A stretch of DNA of 9,517 nucleotides from positions 1 through 9,517 of the forward strand of contig JAITFL010000186.1 in assembly GCA_031281385.1 (NCBI GenBank), written 5' to 3'. Shown in pieces: positions 1-7,109 of this stretch. Position numbers and translations under genes: made by a program. Source of the DNA: Holophagales bacterium (GTDB lineage: Bacteria; Acidobacteriota; Holophagae; Holophagales; Holophagaceae). A model generated the notes under the pieces. It was not told where the DNA came from. It saw only the letters and a list, made by a program, of their open reading frames with translations, and did no database searches. Every line of letters begins with the position of its first letter. The stretch's first letter is position 1.

Positions 1-752
1 AGCCCATGGACACTCAATTGGGCCTTTGGCGCATAATGGCGGCTGGACATGCCAGGCGCGGCCTGCGTGGCTCCGCGCTCTACCGCGCCGCAAAAAACCG
101 CAACAGGGCCTATGGTTTCTTCTAACTCGGAAATAGAGATAGGGCCTGGGCGCAGCACGCGGGGCGGCGTTTCCGCCAAACTGATGATGGTGCTTTCGAT
201 TCCGGCTCTAGTCGGCCCGCCATCCAAAACCAAGCCGACTGCCCCCCCCAACGCCTTTACCACATGCTCCGACTTCGTTGGACTTAGCTCCGCCGCCCTA
301 TTGGCCGAGGGCGCCGCAAGGGGTCCGTTGAATCTGCGGAGCAAATCAAGAGCCACGGGATGCGCCGGGCTCCGCAACGCCACCGTGGGATTGCCAGCCC
401 TGACAATTTCTGGCACCAAGTCAGACGCTTGCAAAACAATGGTCAGCGGCCCAGGCCAATACTTATCCGCCAATTCTTGGGCCATGCGCGGCCAATCTGC
501 AACCAAGGGAGCTGCGGCCTCAACATCGGCAACGTGCAAAATCAGCGGGTTGGTCTTTGGCCTGCCCTTGGCCTCATATATCTTTTCAACGGCATTTTGG
601 TTGAGGCCGTCGGCGCCAAGGCCGTACACCGTCTCTGTCGGAAACGCCACTAGGCCGCCGCTCTTTAAGATGCCCGCTGCCTTTGAGATGGCCGCCTGAT
701 TCCTGCCGTCCAGCACTTCCGTGCCACAGCCAGCCGACTGGCCCAGCGTCAT
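1..752 (-). CDS. sua5: Threonylcarbamoyl-AMP synthase, Sua5 type (3' end beyond window)
   Basis: This enzyme makes threonylcarbamoyl-AMP from threonine, bicarbonate and ATP in the cytoplasm, the first step of t6A37 modification of ANN-decoding tRNAs. 250 codons are visible, open to the left edge with no stop. The YrdC-like domain shows PTETVYGLGAD (38-48), KGRPKTNPL (62-70), PGPLTIVL (100-107), APSAN (147-151) and DGGPTRAGIESTII (177-190). APGMSSRHYAP (232-242) matches the linker motif that joins the YrdC domain to the C-terminal Sua5 domain, so this is the long two-domain type and not the short TsaC; the Sua5 domain is mostly outside the window. The ATG at 752-750 overlaps the murE stop (ATGA), with GAGGG six bases upstream, so translation is probably coupled to murE. 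Composition matches the core genes. An unrelated enzyme of tRNA modification is an unusual occupant of the place where murF is expected. Confidence 0.95.
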   Translation of the reverse strand, partial: MTLGQSAGCGTEVLDGRNQAAISKAAGILKSGGLVAFPTETVYGLGADGLNQNAVEKIYEAKGRPKTNPLILHVADVEAAAPLVADWPRMAQELADKYWPGPLTIVLQASDLVPEIVRAGNPTVALRSPAHPVALDLLRRFNGPLAAPSANRAAELSPTKSEHVVKALGGAVGLVLDGGPTRAGIESTIISLAETPPRVLRPGPISISELEETIGPVAVFCGAVERGATQAAPGMSSRHYAPKAQLSVHG

Positions 753-2260
753 GGACGACCCTCGCGTCCTTCTCCCGATGCCCACGGCCTAGGGATCTCT
801 TCGCCATTAAGAGCGGCCTCAACGGCGAGCCTGTCGCTATATGGGTGCTTTGTACCCATTATGTCCTGATACGGTTCGTGCCCCTTTCCCGCCAATAAAA
901 GCAAGTCCCCTGGGCAGCAGTCGGCGATGGCCGCTTTAACGGCCAGTGCGCGGTCACTTATGCGATGGTAGCGCTTAGGGTCTTTGATGATCTCTGCTGG
1001 AATCCCCGCTGCGGCATCGTCCAATATTCTTTCGGGGTCTTCGCCCCTAGTGTTGTCAGAAGTGTGCCAAATAACGTCTGCGCCGCCCGCAACTACGGCG
1101 GCAGCCATGATGGGGCGCTTTGTCCTGTCCCTGTCCCCGCCGCAGCCAAAGAGGACGTGCAGCCGCCCGCCAGGGGCCAGCAGGTCGCGCCCTGCTGACA
1201 ACATTTTTTCCAAAGCGTCGGGAGTGTGCGCGTAATCAACCATCACGCCGAATGGCTGGCCCGCATCAATGCGCTCCAAGCGGCCAGGGGCGCCTCTTAG
1301 AGCTTCCAAGTGGGGAAGCAGCCCGTCCAAATCGAAACCCGCCTCCGACAGCGCGGCTAGAGCGGACAGAGCATTGTACGCGTTGAATTTGCCCAACAAA
1401 GGACTGTTGATCGTGTACCTGCCCTTTGGAGACACCATAACAAAGGACGTGCCATCGTGGCGCAGCTTCAGGTTTTCTGCGCGGTACTCGCCCGAATCCA
1501 AACCGTACGGAATCAGTGCGGGATTATTTGCCAACAGTCTGCGTCCATATTCGTCTTCAATGTTCGCCAAGCCGCGCTCGCACTGAAAAAAAAGCTTGGC
1601 CTTTGCTTCAAAGTACTCTTCCATCCCCGAATGGAAATCTAGGTGATCCTGTGTGAGGTTGGTGAACAGCCCCACCTTGAACTTGGCCCCGAACATGCGC
1701 TCGCTGGCCAGAGCGACGCTGCTGGCCTCCAACGCCAGCGCTGCATCGCCAGCGTCCAAACTTTTTTTGGCCCACCTATAAAACGATGGGCTTTCAGGCG
1801 AAGTCAATACGGCGTTTTCTTCCACGCCACCGGCGGCGTTAATCACTGTGCCGATCAGCCCGCAGCCCATGCCAGATGCCATCAGCAGTTGGCGAATCAG
1901 CGTGGTGGTTGTGGTCTTCCCATTCGTGCCTGTCACGGCAACCAGCGGCATTTTTTCATCGGGCGAAGAATGTACGCGCTTCGCGAGAAGCGCCATAGTC
2001 TCCCTTGGCTTGGACGGCAGCAGAGCCGACGCGCAGCCATTGGGGCAATCAATCTGTCTCTCGGAAAAGATGGCAGATGCGCCATTGGCTATGGCCTGCC
2101 GAATATAGTCATGGCCGTCCGCGCTGCCGCCCTTTAGGGCAATGAAGCCCCAACCCTGCCTTATGGCACGGCTGTCGCAATCAACGTCGTGCACATCTGT
2201 GCCTGCATCGCCACGGACGCTTGACAGGCCCAAGCCTTGTATCAGCTCGCCAAACCTCAT
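749..2260 (-). CDS. murE: UDP-MurNAc-tripeptide synthetase MurE (probably meso-diaminopimelate adding)
   Basis: MurE is the cytoplasmic Mur ligase that adds the third amino acid to UDP-MurNAc-L-Ala-D-Glu using ATP. At 503 residues the length is normal. The N-terminal UDP-binding domain has DSRAIRQGWGFIALKG (29-44). The ATPase P-loop is GTNGKTT (111-117), followed by TSPESPSFYRW (153-163) and NLTQDHLDFH (201-210). K220 in the EAKAKLF segment is the probable carbamylated lysine. The C-terminal domain carries GCGGDRDRTKRP (372-383), the specificity loop SDNTRGEDP (401-409) and AGKGHE (457-462). The loop resembles the DNPR motif of diaminopimelate-adding MurE but has Thr for Pro, and EASSVAL (178-184) has Val where EVSSHAL is usual. 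The ATG at 2260-2258 overlaps the ftsI stop (ATGA), with GAGGG four bases upstream. Identity as MurE is firm; the amino acid added is inferred from the conserved Arg. Confidence 0.96.
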   Translation of the reverse strand: MRFGELIQGLGLSSVRGDAGTDVHDVDCDSRAIRQGWGFIALKGGSADGHDYIRQAIANGASAIFSERQIDCPNGCASALLPSKPRETMALLAKRVHSSPDEKMPLVAVTGTNGKTTTTTLIRQLLMASGMGCGLIGTVINAAGGVEENAVLTSPESPSFYRWAKKSLDAGDAALALEASSVALASERMFGAKFKVGLFTNLTQDHLDFHSGMEEYFEAKAKLFFQCERGLANIEDEYGRRLLANNPALIPYGLDSGEYRAENLKLRHDGTSFVMVSPKGRYTINSPLLGKFNAYNALSALAALSEAGFDLDGLLPHLEALRGAPGRLERIDAGQPFGVMVDYAHTPDALEKMLSAGRDLLAPGGRLHVLFGCGGDRDRTKRPIMAAAVVAGGADVIWHTSDNTRGEDPERILDDAAAGIPAEIIKDPKRYHRISDRALAVKAAIADCCPGDLLLLAGKGHEPYQDIMGTKHPYSDRLAVEAALNGEEIPRPWASGEGREGRP

Positions 2261-4500
2261 TGGGCCCTCAGGCGTAATGTGACTATCTTGTCCTCTGGCA
2301 GTGGCTTCCCGGGCTCGGGCGATTGCGTTGAGACCTTGAACGCGCCTTGAGAGGAATAGGCCGACAGGCCGCCTCCAGCCACCCGCACCGTGCCGCCAGC
2401 CAAGGTTACCCTTTGCACCGCGTTTCTAAAGACCATCCCCCTTACATCGGGCGTGCGGCCCTTTTGCACATGGATCGCCGCTTCCTCCCCCTCGCTGACC
2501 GGCCAATCGAGCAGTGTGAGCCTTACACTTTCGCCCTTTGCTGGATGGGGCGTTGACTGCGAGTAACGCAGAATTGCGTCGCCGATCTTCTTGAAGGCCG
2601 GTGCCGCAACGTCGCCACCCGTCACGTCGCCTGCCGGCTCGTCCAGCATCACCAAAATTCCATACTCTGGCTTATCCGCAGGAAAAAAGCCTAAGAATGA
2701 AGCATAGTGCCGCCTTGAATCGTACTGACCGTCTATCACTTTTCTGCTGGTGCCAGTCTTTCCAAATGCCTCGGCCCCGTCCAACGCGGCTTTTTTGGCC
2801 GTCCCGTTAGCGATAACGCCCTTTAGCACTTCCCGCATCAAGGCAGAAGTCTCTTCGCTTATCACTTGGTGCCTCACCTCGGGCTTGGCTTCCTGCAACA
2901 GTGCCCCCTTGTCGTTATAGACAGCCTTCACGATGTACGGCTTCATAAGCCTTCCGCCATTAGCTATGGCGCACCCCGCCATCAGTACTTGGAGTGGCGA
3001 CGCCGACAGGCCGTACCCGTAGCTAAGTGTGTATTGCGTGGGCGTTGACCAAGTGACGGGCGCGTCGAGGCGACCGGGCGTCTCCCCCGCGAAGTTAAGG
3101 CCCGTGGGCGAACCAAAGCCAAATTCTTTCAAGAATCTATAGTGGTCAGCCGATTTGAGGCGCGTACCCAATTTTGCGATGCCGATGTTGCTGGAGTACC
3201 AAAGCACCTGCTCAAACGTCAGCGACCTGTCGCGGCGCGAATCGGTAATCGGCGGCACGCTTGGCGCGTACTGCCACGTACCGCCCATGCAGTCTATGCT
3301 TTCCCCAATGTGGGCTTTGCGATCCTCCAGCGCCATCGCGGCCGTAAATATCTTCATGGTGGAACCTGGCTCGTAGCTATCCTCCAATGGGTGTACCTTC
3401 CTAGCGGCCTGCTGGGTTTCGCGCCAGTTTCGCAGTTCCTGCCTTTCCGCGACGGTCATCGCGCCTTCTGGCCTCCCCCTGAACTTGTCGGGAATAGACA
3501 CATTTGGATCGAACACCGGTGTGCCTGCCATCGCCAATATCTCTCCGGTGTTGGGGTCAACCACAACGCAGTGGGCCGTCTTGGGGCCGCTCTGCGCTAC
3601 GGTTTCCTCCAAAACACCCTCCACTATCTGTTGGATGCCAGAATCAATGGTGAGCTTCAGCCTAGACCCATTCACGGGCGTCTCGACATAGCTCTCCCTT
3701 CCCAGCAAGTAGTTGTCCAGTCCATCTTTTAGGGCATTGATCTTTCCTTTCCTGCCTGACAGCATCGAATTGTACGCCCTCTCAACGCCAAGCTGCCCCT
3801 CGCCCTCGTCATTGACGAACCCAATGGCCTGGCACGCCACGCTGCCCCTGGGATATATGCGGCGATAATCGGGCATAAAGGCAAAGATGGGCTCTCTGCG
3901 CTGCGGCTTCTGTGCCGTGCCTTTGTCCCCCTTTTCGCTTGCGCCCCTATTTATTCCATTTAGTATTTCTTTGTTGATTTCTTTCAGCGCAGCAACCTTG
4001 ATGGGGCTAAGCTGGCGCTCGACCAAGAACCATTCGTTCTTTCTCAGGAACCTGTCCAATACGAAAGATTCCGACCTGCCCAGCACCTTGGCCACCTTTC
4101 CGGCGCAATCCCTTGCTAGTCTCATATCTGGCGCACCCCAGTCGTTGACGATTTTGCCGTCATCGCCCCTTCTGCGGGAGCGGTTTGGGTAAAAGACCGG
4201 TGGGGTCACGTAAAGTATCTGCGAAGGGAGTGAAGTGGCCAGCACCTCGTCGTTGCGATCCCTGATCTCTCCCCTGATTGGGTCAACCGTCATCTTCATG
4301 GAGTGCTGCCGCTGCGCCCTATCTTGGTAGTACTCGTGCCTATAAACCTGTATCCATAGCAGCCTAGCACCTGCGAGCGCAGCCCACACTAGGATGAGAG
4401 CGAACACCCAAGGCAGTCTCTTGGCGCCCAATTCTTGCGGCATGGGCCGCCCCAGGGGCTTCTTGGACTTAGTGTAGGTTTGGTCGTAGGTCAGCACCAT
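2257..4500 (-). CDS. ftsI: Septal peptidoglycan transpeptidase FtsI (class B PBP) with C-terminal PASTA domain
   Basis: FtsI is the monofunctional DD-transpeptidase of the divisome; it cross-links septal peptidoglycan in the periplasm together with FtsW. The 747-residue protein has a short cytoplasmic tail, one membrane anchor (about 29-50), a dimerisation region with RGEIRDRN (76-83), and a transpeptidase domain with STMK (380-383, nucleophile S380), SSN (436-438) and KTGTS (581-585). A final segment (about 680-747) with TPDVRGM and QSPEPGKPL reads as one PASTA repeat. It is longer than the roughly 590 residues of E. coli FtsI because of the PASTA tail and two insertions: a Lys-rich one near 180-205 and a charged one near 341-372 just before the nucleophile. 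The ATG at 4500-4498 has no strong Shine-Dalgarno site. An extended -10 promoter lies 25-33 bases upstream. The stop overlaps the murE start. The gene order supports FtsI over other class B PBPs. Confidence 0.95.
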   Translation of the reverse strand: MVLTYDQTYTKSKKPLGRPMPQELGAKRLPWVFALILVWAALAGARLLWIQVYRHEYYQDRAQRQHSMKMTVDPIRGEIRDRNDEVLATSLPSQILYVTPPVFYPNRSRRRGDDGKIVNDWGAPDMRLARDCAGKVAKVLGRSESFVLDRFLRKNEWFLVERQLSPIKVAALKEINKEILNGINRGASEKGDKGTAQKPQRREPIFAFMPDYRRIYPRGSVACQAIGFVNDEGEGQLGVERAYNSMLSGRKGKINALKDGLDNYLLGRESYVETPVNGSRLKLTIDSGIQQIVEGVLEETVAQSGPKTAHCVVVDPNTGEILAMAGTPVFDPNVSIPDKFRGRPEGAMTVAERQELRNWRETQQAARKVHPLEDSYEPGSTMKIFTAAMALEDRKAHIGESIDCMGGTWQYAPSVPPITDSRRDRSLTFEQVLWYSSNIGIAKLGTRLKSADHYRFLKEFGFGSPTGLNFAGETPGRLDAPVTWSTPTQYTLSYGYGLSASPLQVLMAGCAIANGGRLMKPYIVKAVYNDKGALLQEAKPEVRHQVISEETSALMREVLKGVIANGTAKKAALDGAEAFGKTGTSRKVIDGQYDSRRHYASFLGFFPADKPEYGILVMLDEPAGDVTGGDVAAPAFKKIGDAILRYSQSTPHPAKGESVRLTLLDWPVSEGEEAAIHVQKGRTPDVRGMVFRNAVQRVTLAGGTVRVAGGGLSAYSSQGAFKVSTQSPEPGKPLPEDKIVTLRLRAQ

Positions 4501-4524
4501 CTAGATAACCGCGTCATGTATAGA

Positions 4525-4533
4525 ATTATAGCA
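4525..4533 (-). promoter_or_regulatory. Extended -10 promoter for ftsI-murE-sua5
   Basis: Read on the minus strand, this is TGCTATAAT, a perfect extended -10 element (TGnTATAAT). No good -35 hexamer lies 16-18 bases upstream, which is tolerated when the TG extension is present. Transcription would start near 4518, leaving an untranslated leader of about 17 bases before the ftsI ATG. It lies just after the stem-loop that should end transcription of the channel gene, so it would restart expression of the downstream dcw genes. The match is seen in the sequence; activity is inferred. Confidence 0.6.
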
Positions 4534-4565
4534 GTTCAACTTTTCATACCGACATGCAATCAAAA

Positions 4566-4601
4566 GAGCCACTTGTAAAACGTTAGTTTTGCAAGTGGCT
4601 C
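4566..4601 (-). terminator. Stem-loop terminator after the channel gene
   Basis: A 16-bp stem (4566-4581 with 4586-4601) has one G-T wobble and a four-base loop (4582-4585). On the minus strand it is followed by TTTTGATTGC, a short T-rich tract, so it fits a Rho-independent terminator about 80 bases past the channel stop codon. On the plus strand no T-tract follows and no plus-strand gene precedes it. The stem consists of the repeat GCCACTTGCAAAACT, which recurs at 6544-6558, so it may also be a member of a palindromic repeat family. The weak T-tract keeps the terminator call moderate. Confidence 0.6.
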
Positions 4602-4681
4602 CATTGTCATCGCGCAAATTATTGTCGCTCTGCCGCTCTATACTTTGGAGTTTTTGTTGCATGGCAAGATTTTTTGTGCGG

Positions 4682-6475
4682 CTATTCGGTTTTTATACGG
4701 GCATAAATAACTTTATCCGTGGGTCTAACAATAAAGTCACGTTTTTTGTCCAATTCGGCGCAAAATAAAACGTAATTTTTCGCATCGGTATAAATGCCAA
4801 AGGGCATAATCGTTGAATTCGACTCGCGCGTGCCATAATAGCCCGCGTGGACAAATTCAGCATACGATGAAAAGGACTGCGCTTCGGTAATATTAAATAT
4901 TTCATTGGCAAGTGAAACATTGATGTTGAAAAAACCCGATGGCATGAACAATTCTTCATAAAAAGACACGGAATTTGCATCGTTCAACAACTTGTTTGAA
5001 AAGGTCGAAATGACTTGGGTCGAGACAACGAAATTTTGAATGTTCAATTTTTCCAAGCTTTTTTGGTTTTTGGGGTCAATTATTTCGGCAAAAATCTTAA
5101 AGGGCCTCTCGCTGACACTCGCCGCGCGCGACAATTCAATGATAGTCCAAAACACATTCGCATCGTAATTCTTGGGCGGCACTGTATCGTCACTCAACAC
5201 CACAGCTACTGAATCGCGGTCGCCTTCCTTCATCACTGTATCAACATAATTACGAATATCATTGGTTTTGAAATGGTTGAAAATCGTGTCGGGGTGCGTC
5301 AGTTTTAGTGCTTCGACCAAATGTTTATATTTGCGGTTTTTGCCAATGACAAACAATTTAAGCGGGTGTTTGGTCAAACCCACACTGGATGGTTGCAACC
5401 TGCGTTCAGTTTTATATGAAAATGCGCGTTTGCGTAGCGCGGCATGTTCATCATCGGCGATGCAATAAATTTTATCGCCGAACATCACGGTAGGAATGCC
5501 CATGCAATGGTTTTGCAAATATTCTTCGCGCGAAATTTTGTCAATGGGATAAAATTCACAGCCACGATACGATAACAGTTCTGACAACACATTGCACAAA
5601 TCTGGATTAGATACCGCCAACGCCATGAATTGCCCAATTTTTTTATTATGGGCAAAAAATTGTATTTGTTTATCGTTCAAACCCAAAATATCTTTGTGCA
5701 GTGAACGCATGATATCTGATGCTTCTTGGGTGCTTGTTTCTACCCCTATTGGAACATTTGGGCGCAAATTGAAATTGCCCAATTTCAAAACCAAATCCAA
5801 ACTGCCTAAATAATCTGCTTCGCCCAATTCATCGTTGACGCTTGCGTTGTTATTCATAATCAAAATCGCGCTTGCACGTTCAATGCCGACATCTTTCAGC
5901 TCGCTTAAACTTGCGGGGTTGCCCTGGCGCACGATAAGGTTGATTTTATACGTTGGTTTTTCGTCCAATTCGGCAATGGTGGCGTCCAATTCATCGAAAA
6001 CCTGTTGTTTTTTGGCATCGGACAACAACAACACGGTTTTGTGGTTGGGGTTATACATTAAATCAGCCAAAATCGCCGGAACTTCCTTATTATAACACAA
6101 AATCAACAAATGGTTTGATACACGCAGCCGCCCCTTTGCCCCATCGCGGTTGGTGATGTAATTACGTATCAATGTTGTCATAATGGAAATAATGGTGCCT
6201 GAAAACAACAAAGTCCCAGAAATGGCGGCAATCTCGCGCACAATAAAAACAGTGTTGTCGGGATCGTTGGCACTGCCAGTACTGGTGTGGAGCAAAAAAA
6301 TGGATTTAATCGCTTCGGGATATGCCTTGTTCGTATCAATCAGGGTCAAAACACCCGCCAGTATCAATATCAACAGCATAGCACCAAACAAAATCATCAG
6401 CACTGCTGTGAAAATTGGGTAGCGGCCTTTGACGATCGTCCATGTGTTGTTAATCTTTTGTACAATTTCCCGCAT
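4682..6475 (-). CDS. CASTOR/POLLUX-like ion channel with RCK (TrkA-N-like) domains, inserted in the dcw cluster
   Basis: This is a predicted inner-membrane cation channel of 597 residues. Residues 20-47 and 79-104 form two membrane helices with a pore-loop-like segment between them (about 57-72, containing HTSTGSANDP). The second helix has the SGTLLFSG pattern seen in CASTOR/POLLUX-type proteins. A cytoplasmic Rossmann/RCK domain starts at SNHLLILCYNKEVPAIL (120-136), and a second Rossmann-like unit starts near LKLFVIGKN (372-380), giving the tandem RCK layout of that family. Plant CASTOR/POLLUX are nuclear-envelope cation channels; bacterial relatives are poorly characterised, so ion and ligand are unknown. 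The reading frame opens upstream at 6577, but the ATG at 6475-6473 is preferred: it has GGAGG five bases upstream, and the added 34 residues would run over a palindromic repeat. The gene is AT-richer than its neighbours (16 of 60 bases G/C in 5641-5700), which suggests horizontal acquisition. It is intact, and has its own terminator-like stem-loop. Confidence 0.8.
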   Translation of the reverse strand: MREIVQKINNTWTIVKGRYPIFTAVLMILFGAMLLILILAGVLTLIDTNKAYPEAIKSIFLLHTSTGSANDPDNTVFIVREIAAISGTLLFSGTIISIMTTLIRNYITNRDGAKGRLRVSNHLLILCYNKEVPAILADLMYNPNHKTVLLLSDAKKQQVFDELDATIAELDEKPTYKINLIVRQGNPASLSELKDVGIERASAILIMNNNASVNDELGEADYLGSLDLVLKLGNFNLRPNVPIGVETSTQEASDIMRSLHKDILGLNDKQIQFFAHNKKIGQFMALAVSNPDLCNVLSELLSYRGCEFYPIDKISREEYLQNHCMGIPTVMFGDKIYCIADDEHAALRKRAFSYKTERRLQPSSVGLTKHPLKLFVIGKNRKYKHLVEALKLTHPDTIFNHFKTNDIRNYVDTVMKEGDRDSVAVVLSDDTVPPKNYDANVFWTIIELSRAASVSERPFKIFAEIIDPKNQKSLEKLNIQNFVVSTQVISTFSNKLLNDANSVSFYEELFMPSGFFNINVSLANEIFNITEAQSFSSYAEFVHAGYYGTRESNSTIMPFGIYTDAKNYVLFCAELDKKRDFIVRPTDKVIYARIKTE

Positions 6476-6480
6476 GTACC

Positions 6481-6485
6481 CCTCC
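6481..6485 (-). promoter_or_regulatory. Shine-Dalgarno site fixing the start of the channel gene
   Basis: The minus strand reads GGAGG, then GGTAC, then ATG at 6475-6473, a near-ideal ribosome binding site with five-base spacing. The longer reading frame starting at 6577 has no comparable site. The channel's hydrophobic N-terminal segment also starts soon after this ATG. This decides the start in favour of 597 residues over 631. Confidence 0.75.
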
Positions 6486-6542
6486 GACCAATAGAGCATA
6501 TCATAAATCTTGTCAAAACCCCCAACCACTGTTTGGCGAGAG

Positions 6543-6584
6543 GGCCACTTGCAAAACTCGGTTAATTTTGTTTGCAAGGCTCCG
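6543..6584. repeat. Degenerate palindromic repeat upstream of the channel gene
   Basis: The left arm contains GCCACTTGCAAAACT (6544-6558), exactly the inverse of 4585-4599. The right arm GTTTGCAAGGCTCC (6570-6583) is a gapped version of the other arm of the 4566-4601 stem. The two arms form an imperfect inverted repeat around an AT-rich loop. Together with 4566-4601 it brackets the channel gene. Confidence 0.6.
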
Positions 6585-6735
6585 TTCAGCGTGGGCGTTC
6601 AATTTGATTTTATCTTTCGTACTCTCAGCGTCGTTTTCGCACTGCCCCGCTCGCTCCCCAGACCCCCGGTACTCGCCTCGCTCATTGCCCTATGTAGGGG
6701 CTGATACATGGACATGGCTTCGATGAGCGCAAGGA

Positions 6736-6769
6736 TAGTTTTGCAAGACCCTCGATCTATCGAGTGGCC
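6736..6769. repeat. Third copy of the repeat core, interrupted
   Basis: TAGTTTTGCAAG (6736-6747) is identical to 4584-4595 in the terminator stem. In the stem, the next bases are TGGC. Here TGGCC comes only after 17 extra bases (6748-6764), which include the perfect palindrome CTCGATCTATCGAG (6751-6764). It could be a repeat copy split by a small insertion, or chance similarity. Confidence 0.35.
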
Positions 6770-7084
6770 TAAAATCTCTATCATGCTGTGAAAAATTCAG
6801 CTACTGCACCACTTCTTCCGGCCCGAGTGGAATTTCATTTTCCCGAGCGCGGCATACGGCGCGTGGTATTTTTTTGCCTTTTTTATCTTAGACCAAGACG
6901 CCGTTTTCAATGGCGGCCAACCCGTCGTCTGCGAAAACAGAATTGCGTTGTTTGCGCTCTTAGTATTCTCTTTGAACCGCATTGGGCAACCCTCTCGAAA
7001 TATTGTTGACATTTTTGCAGGCAGTGCCGAAACCGTCCTTGGCCCGTTGTGCAATAGCAAATCTATGTTTCATGCACCATCCAA

Positions 7085-7109
7085 GTAGGGCATCCATAAT
7101 CGCCCCTAC
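7085..7109 (-). repeat. Small hairpin over the ftsL stop codon
   Basis: GTAGGGC (7085-7091) pairs with GCCCCTAC (7102-7109), with one bulged base. The ftsL stop (TAG, 7108-7106) lies in one arm. There is no T-tract after it on the minus strand, so it is a poor intrinsic terminator. The pattern GTAGGGGC...GCCC(C)TAC resembles short palindromic or MITE-like repeats found in many bacterial intergenic regions. A similar sequence in inverted orientation starts at 6694. Confidence 0.4.

Larger units (their letters stand above)
6486..7105. other. Gene-free stretch between ftsL and the channel gene
   Basis: In typical dcw clusters ftsL and ftsI nearly touch; here about 600 bases after ftsL hold no gene I can support. 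Short open frames exist on both strands, for example 6599-6784 and 6797-7060 on the minus strand and 6788-7009 on the plus strand, but none shows a family motif or convincing ribosome binding site. The stretch contains the TTGCAAAAC-type repeats, the hairpin at 7085-7109, a related GTAGGGGC-containing element at 6687-6701, and T-runs near 6870-6890 on the plus strand. No tRNA or other RNA gene is recognised. It looks like the scarred border of an insertion. Confidence 0.6.

Noticed and set aside
49..699. Plus-strand open frame of 216 codons
   Set aside because: It is antisense to the sua5 gene, whose minus-strand frame has all the family motifs. The plus product has no recognisable domain.
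1643..2137. Plus-strand open frame of 164 codons
   Set aside because: Antisense shadow of murE in GC-rich DNA; no family motif.
3142..3732. Plus-strand open frame of 196 codons
   Set aside because: Antisense shadow of the ftsI transpeptidase domain, including the region of its active-site motifs; no motif of its own.
6488..6516. TTGACA (6516-6511) with TATTGG 17 bases on as a channel promoter
   Set aside because: The start point would fall in or after the Shine-Dalgarno site, removing it from the transcript, and the -10 match is poor.
6599..6784. Minus-strand 61-codon frame just upstream of the channel gene
   Set aside because: No family resemblance, no good ribosome binding site, and it runs through short repeats; probably chance.
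6848..6890. GCGC/GCGC dyad followed by T-runs on the plus strand as a terminator
   Set aside because: The stem is only about four pairs and no plus-strand gene precedes it.
6797..7060. Minus-strand 87-codon frame, with overlapping plus-strand frames 6788-7009 and an ATG-less one to 7090
   Set aside because: Open on both strands with no motif or ribosome site; I could not tell coding from non-coding, so no gene is called.
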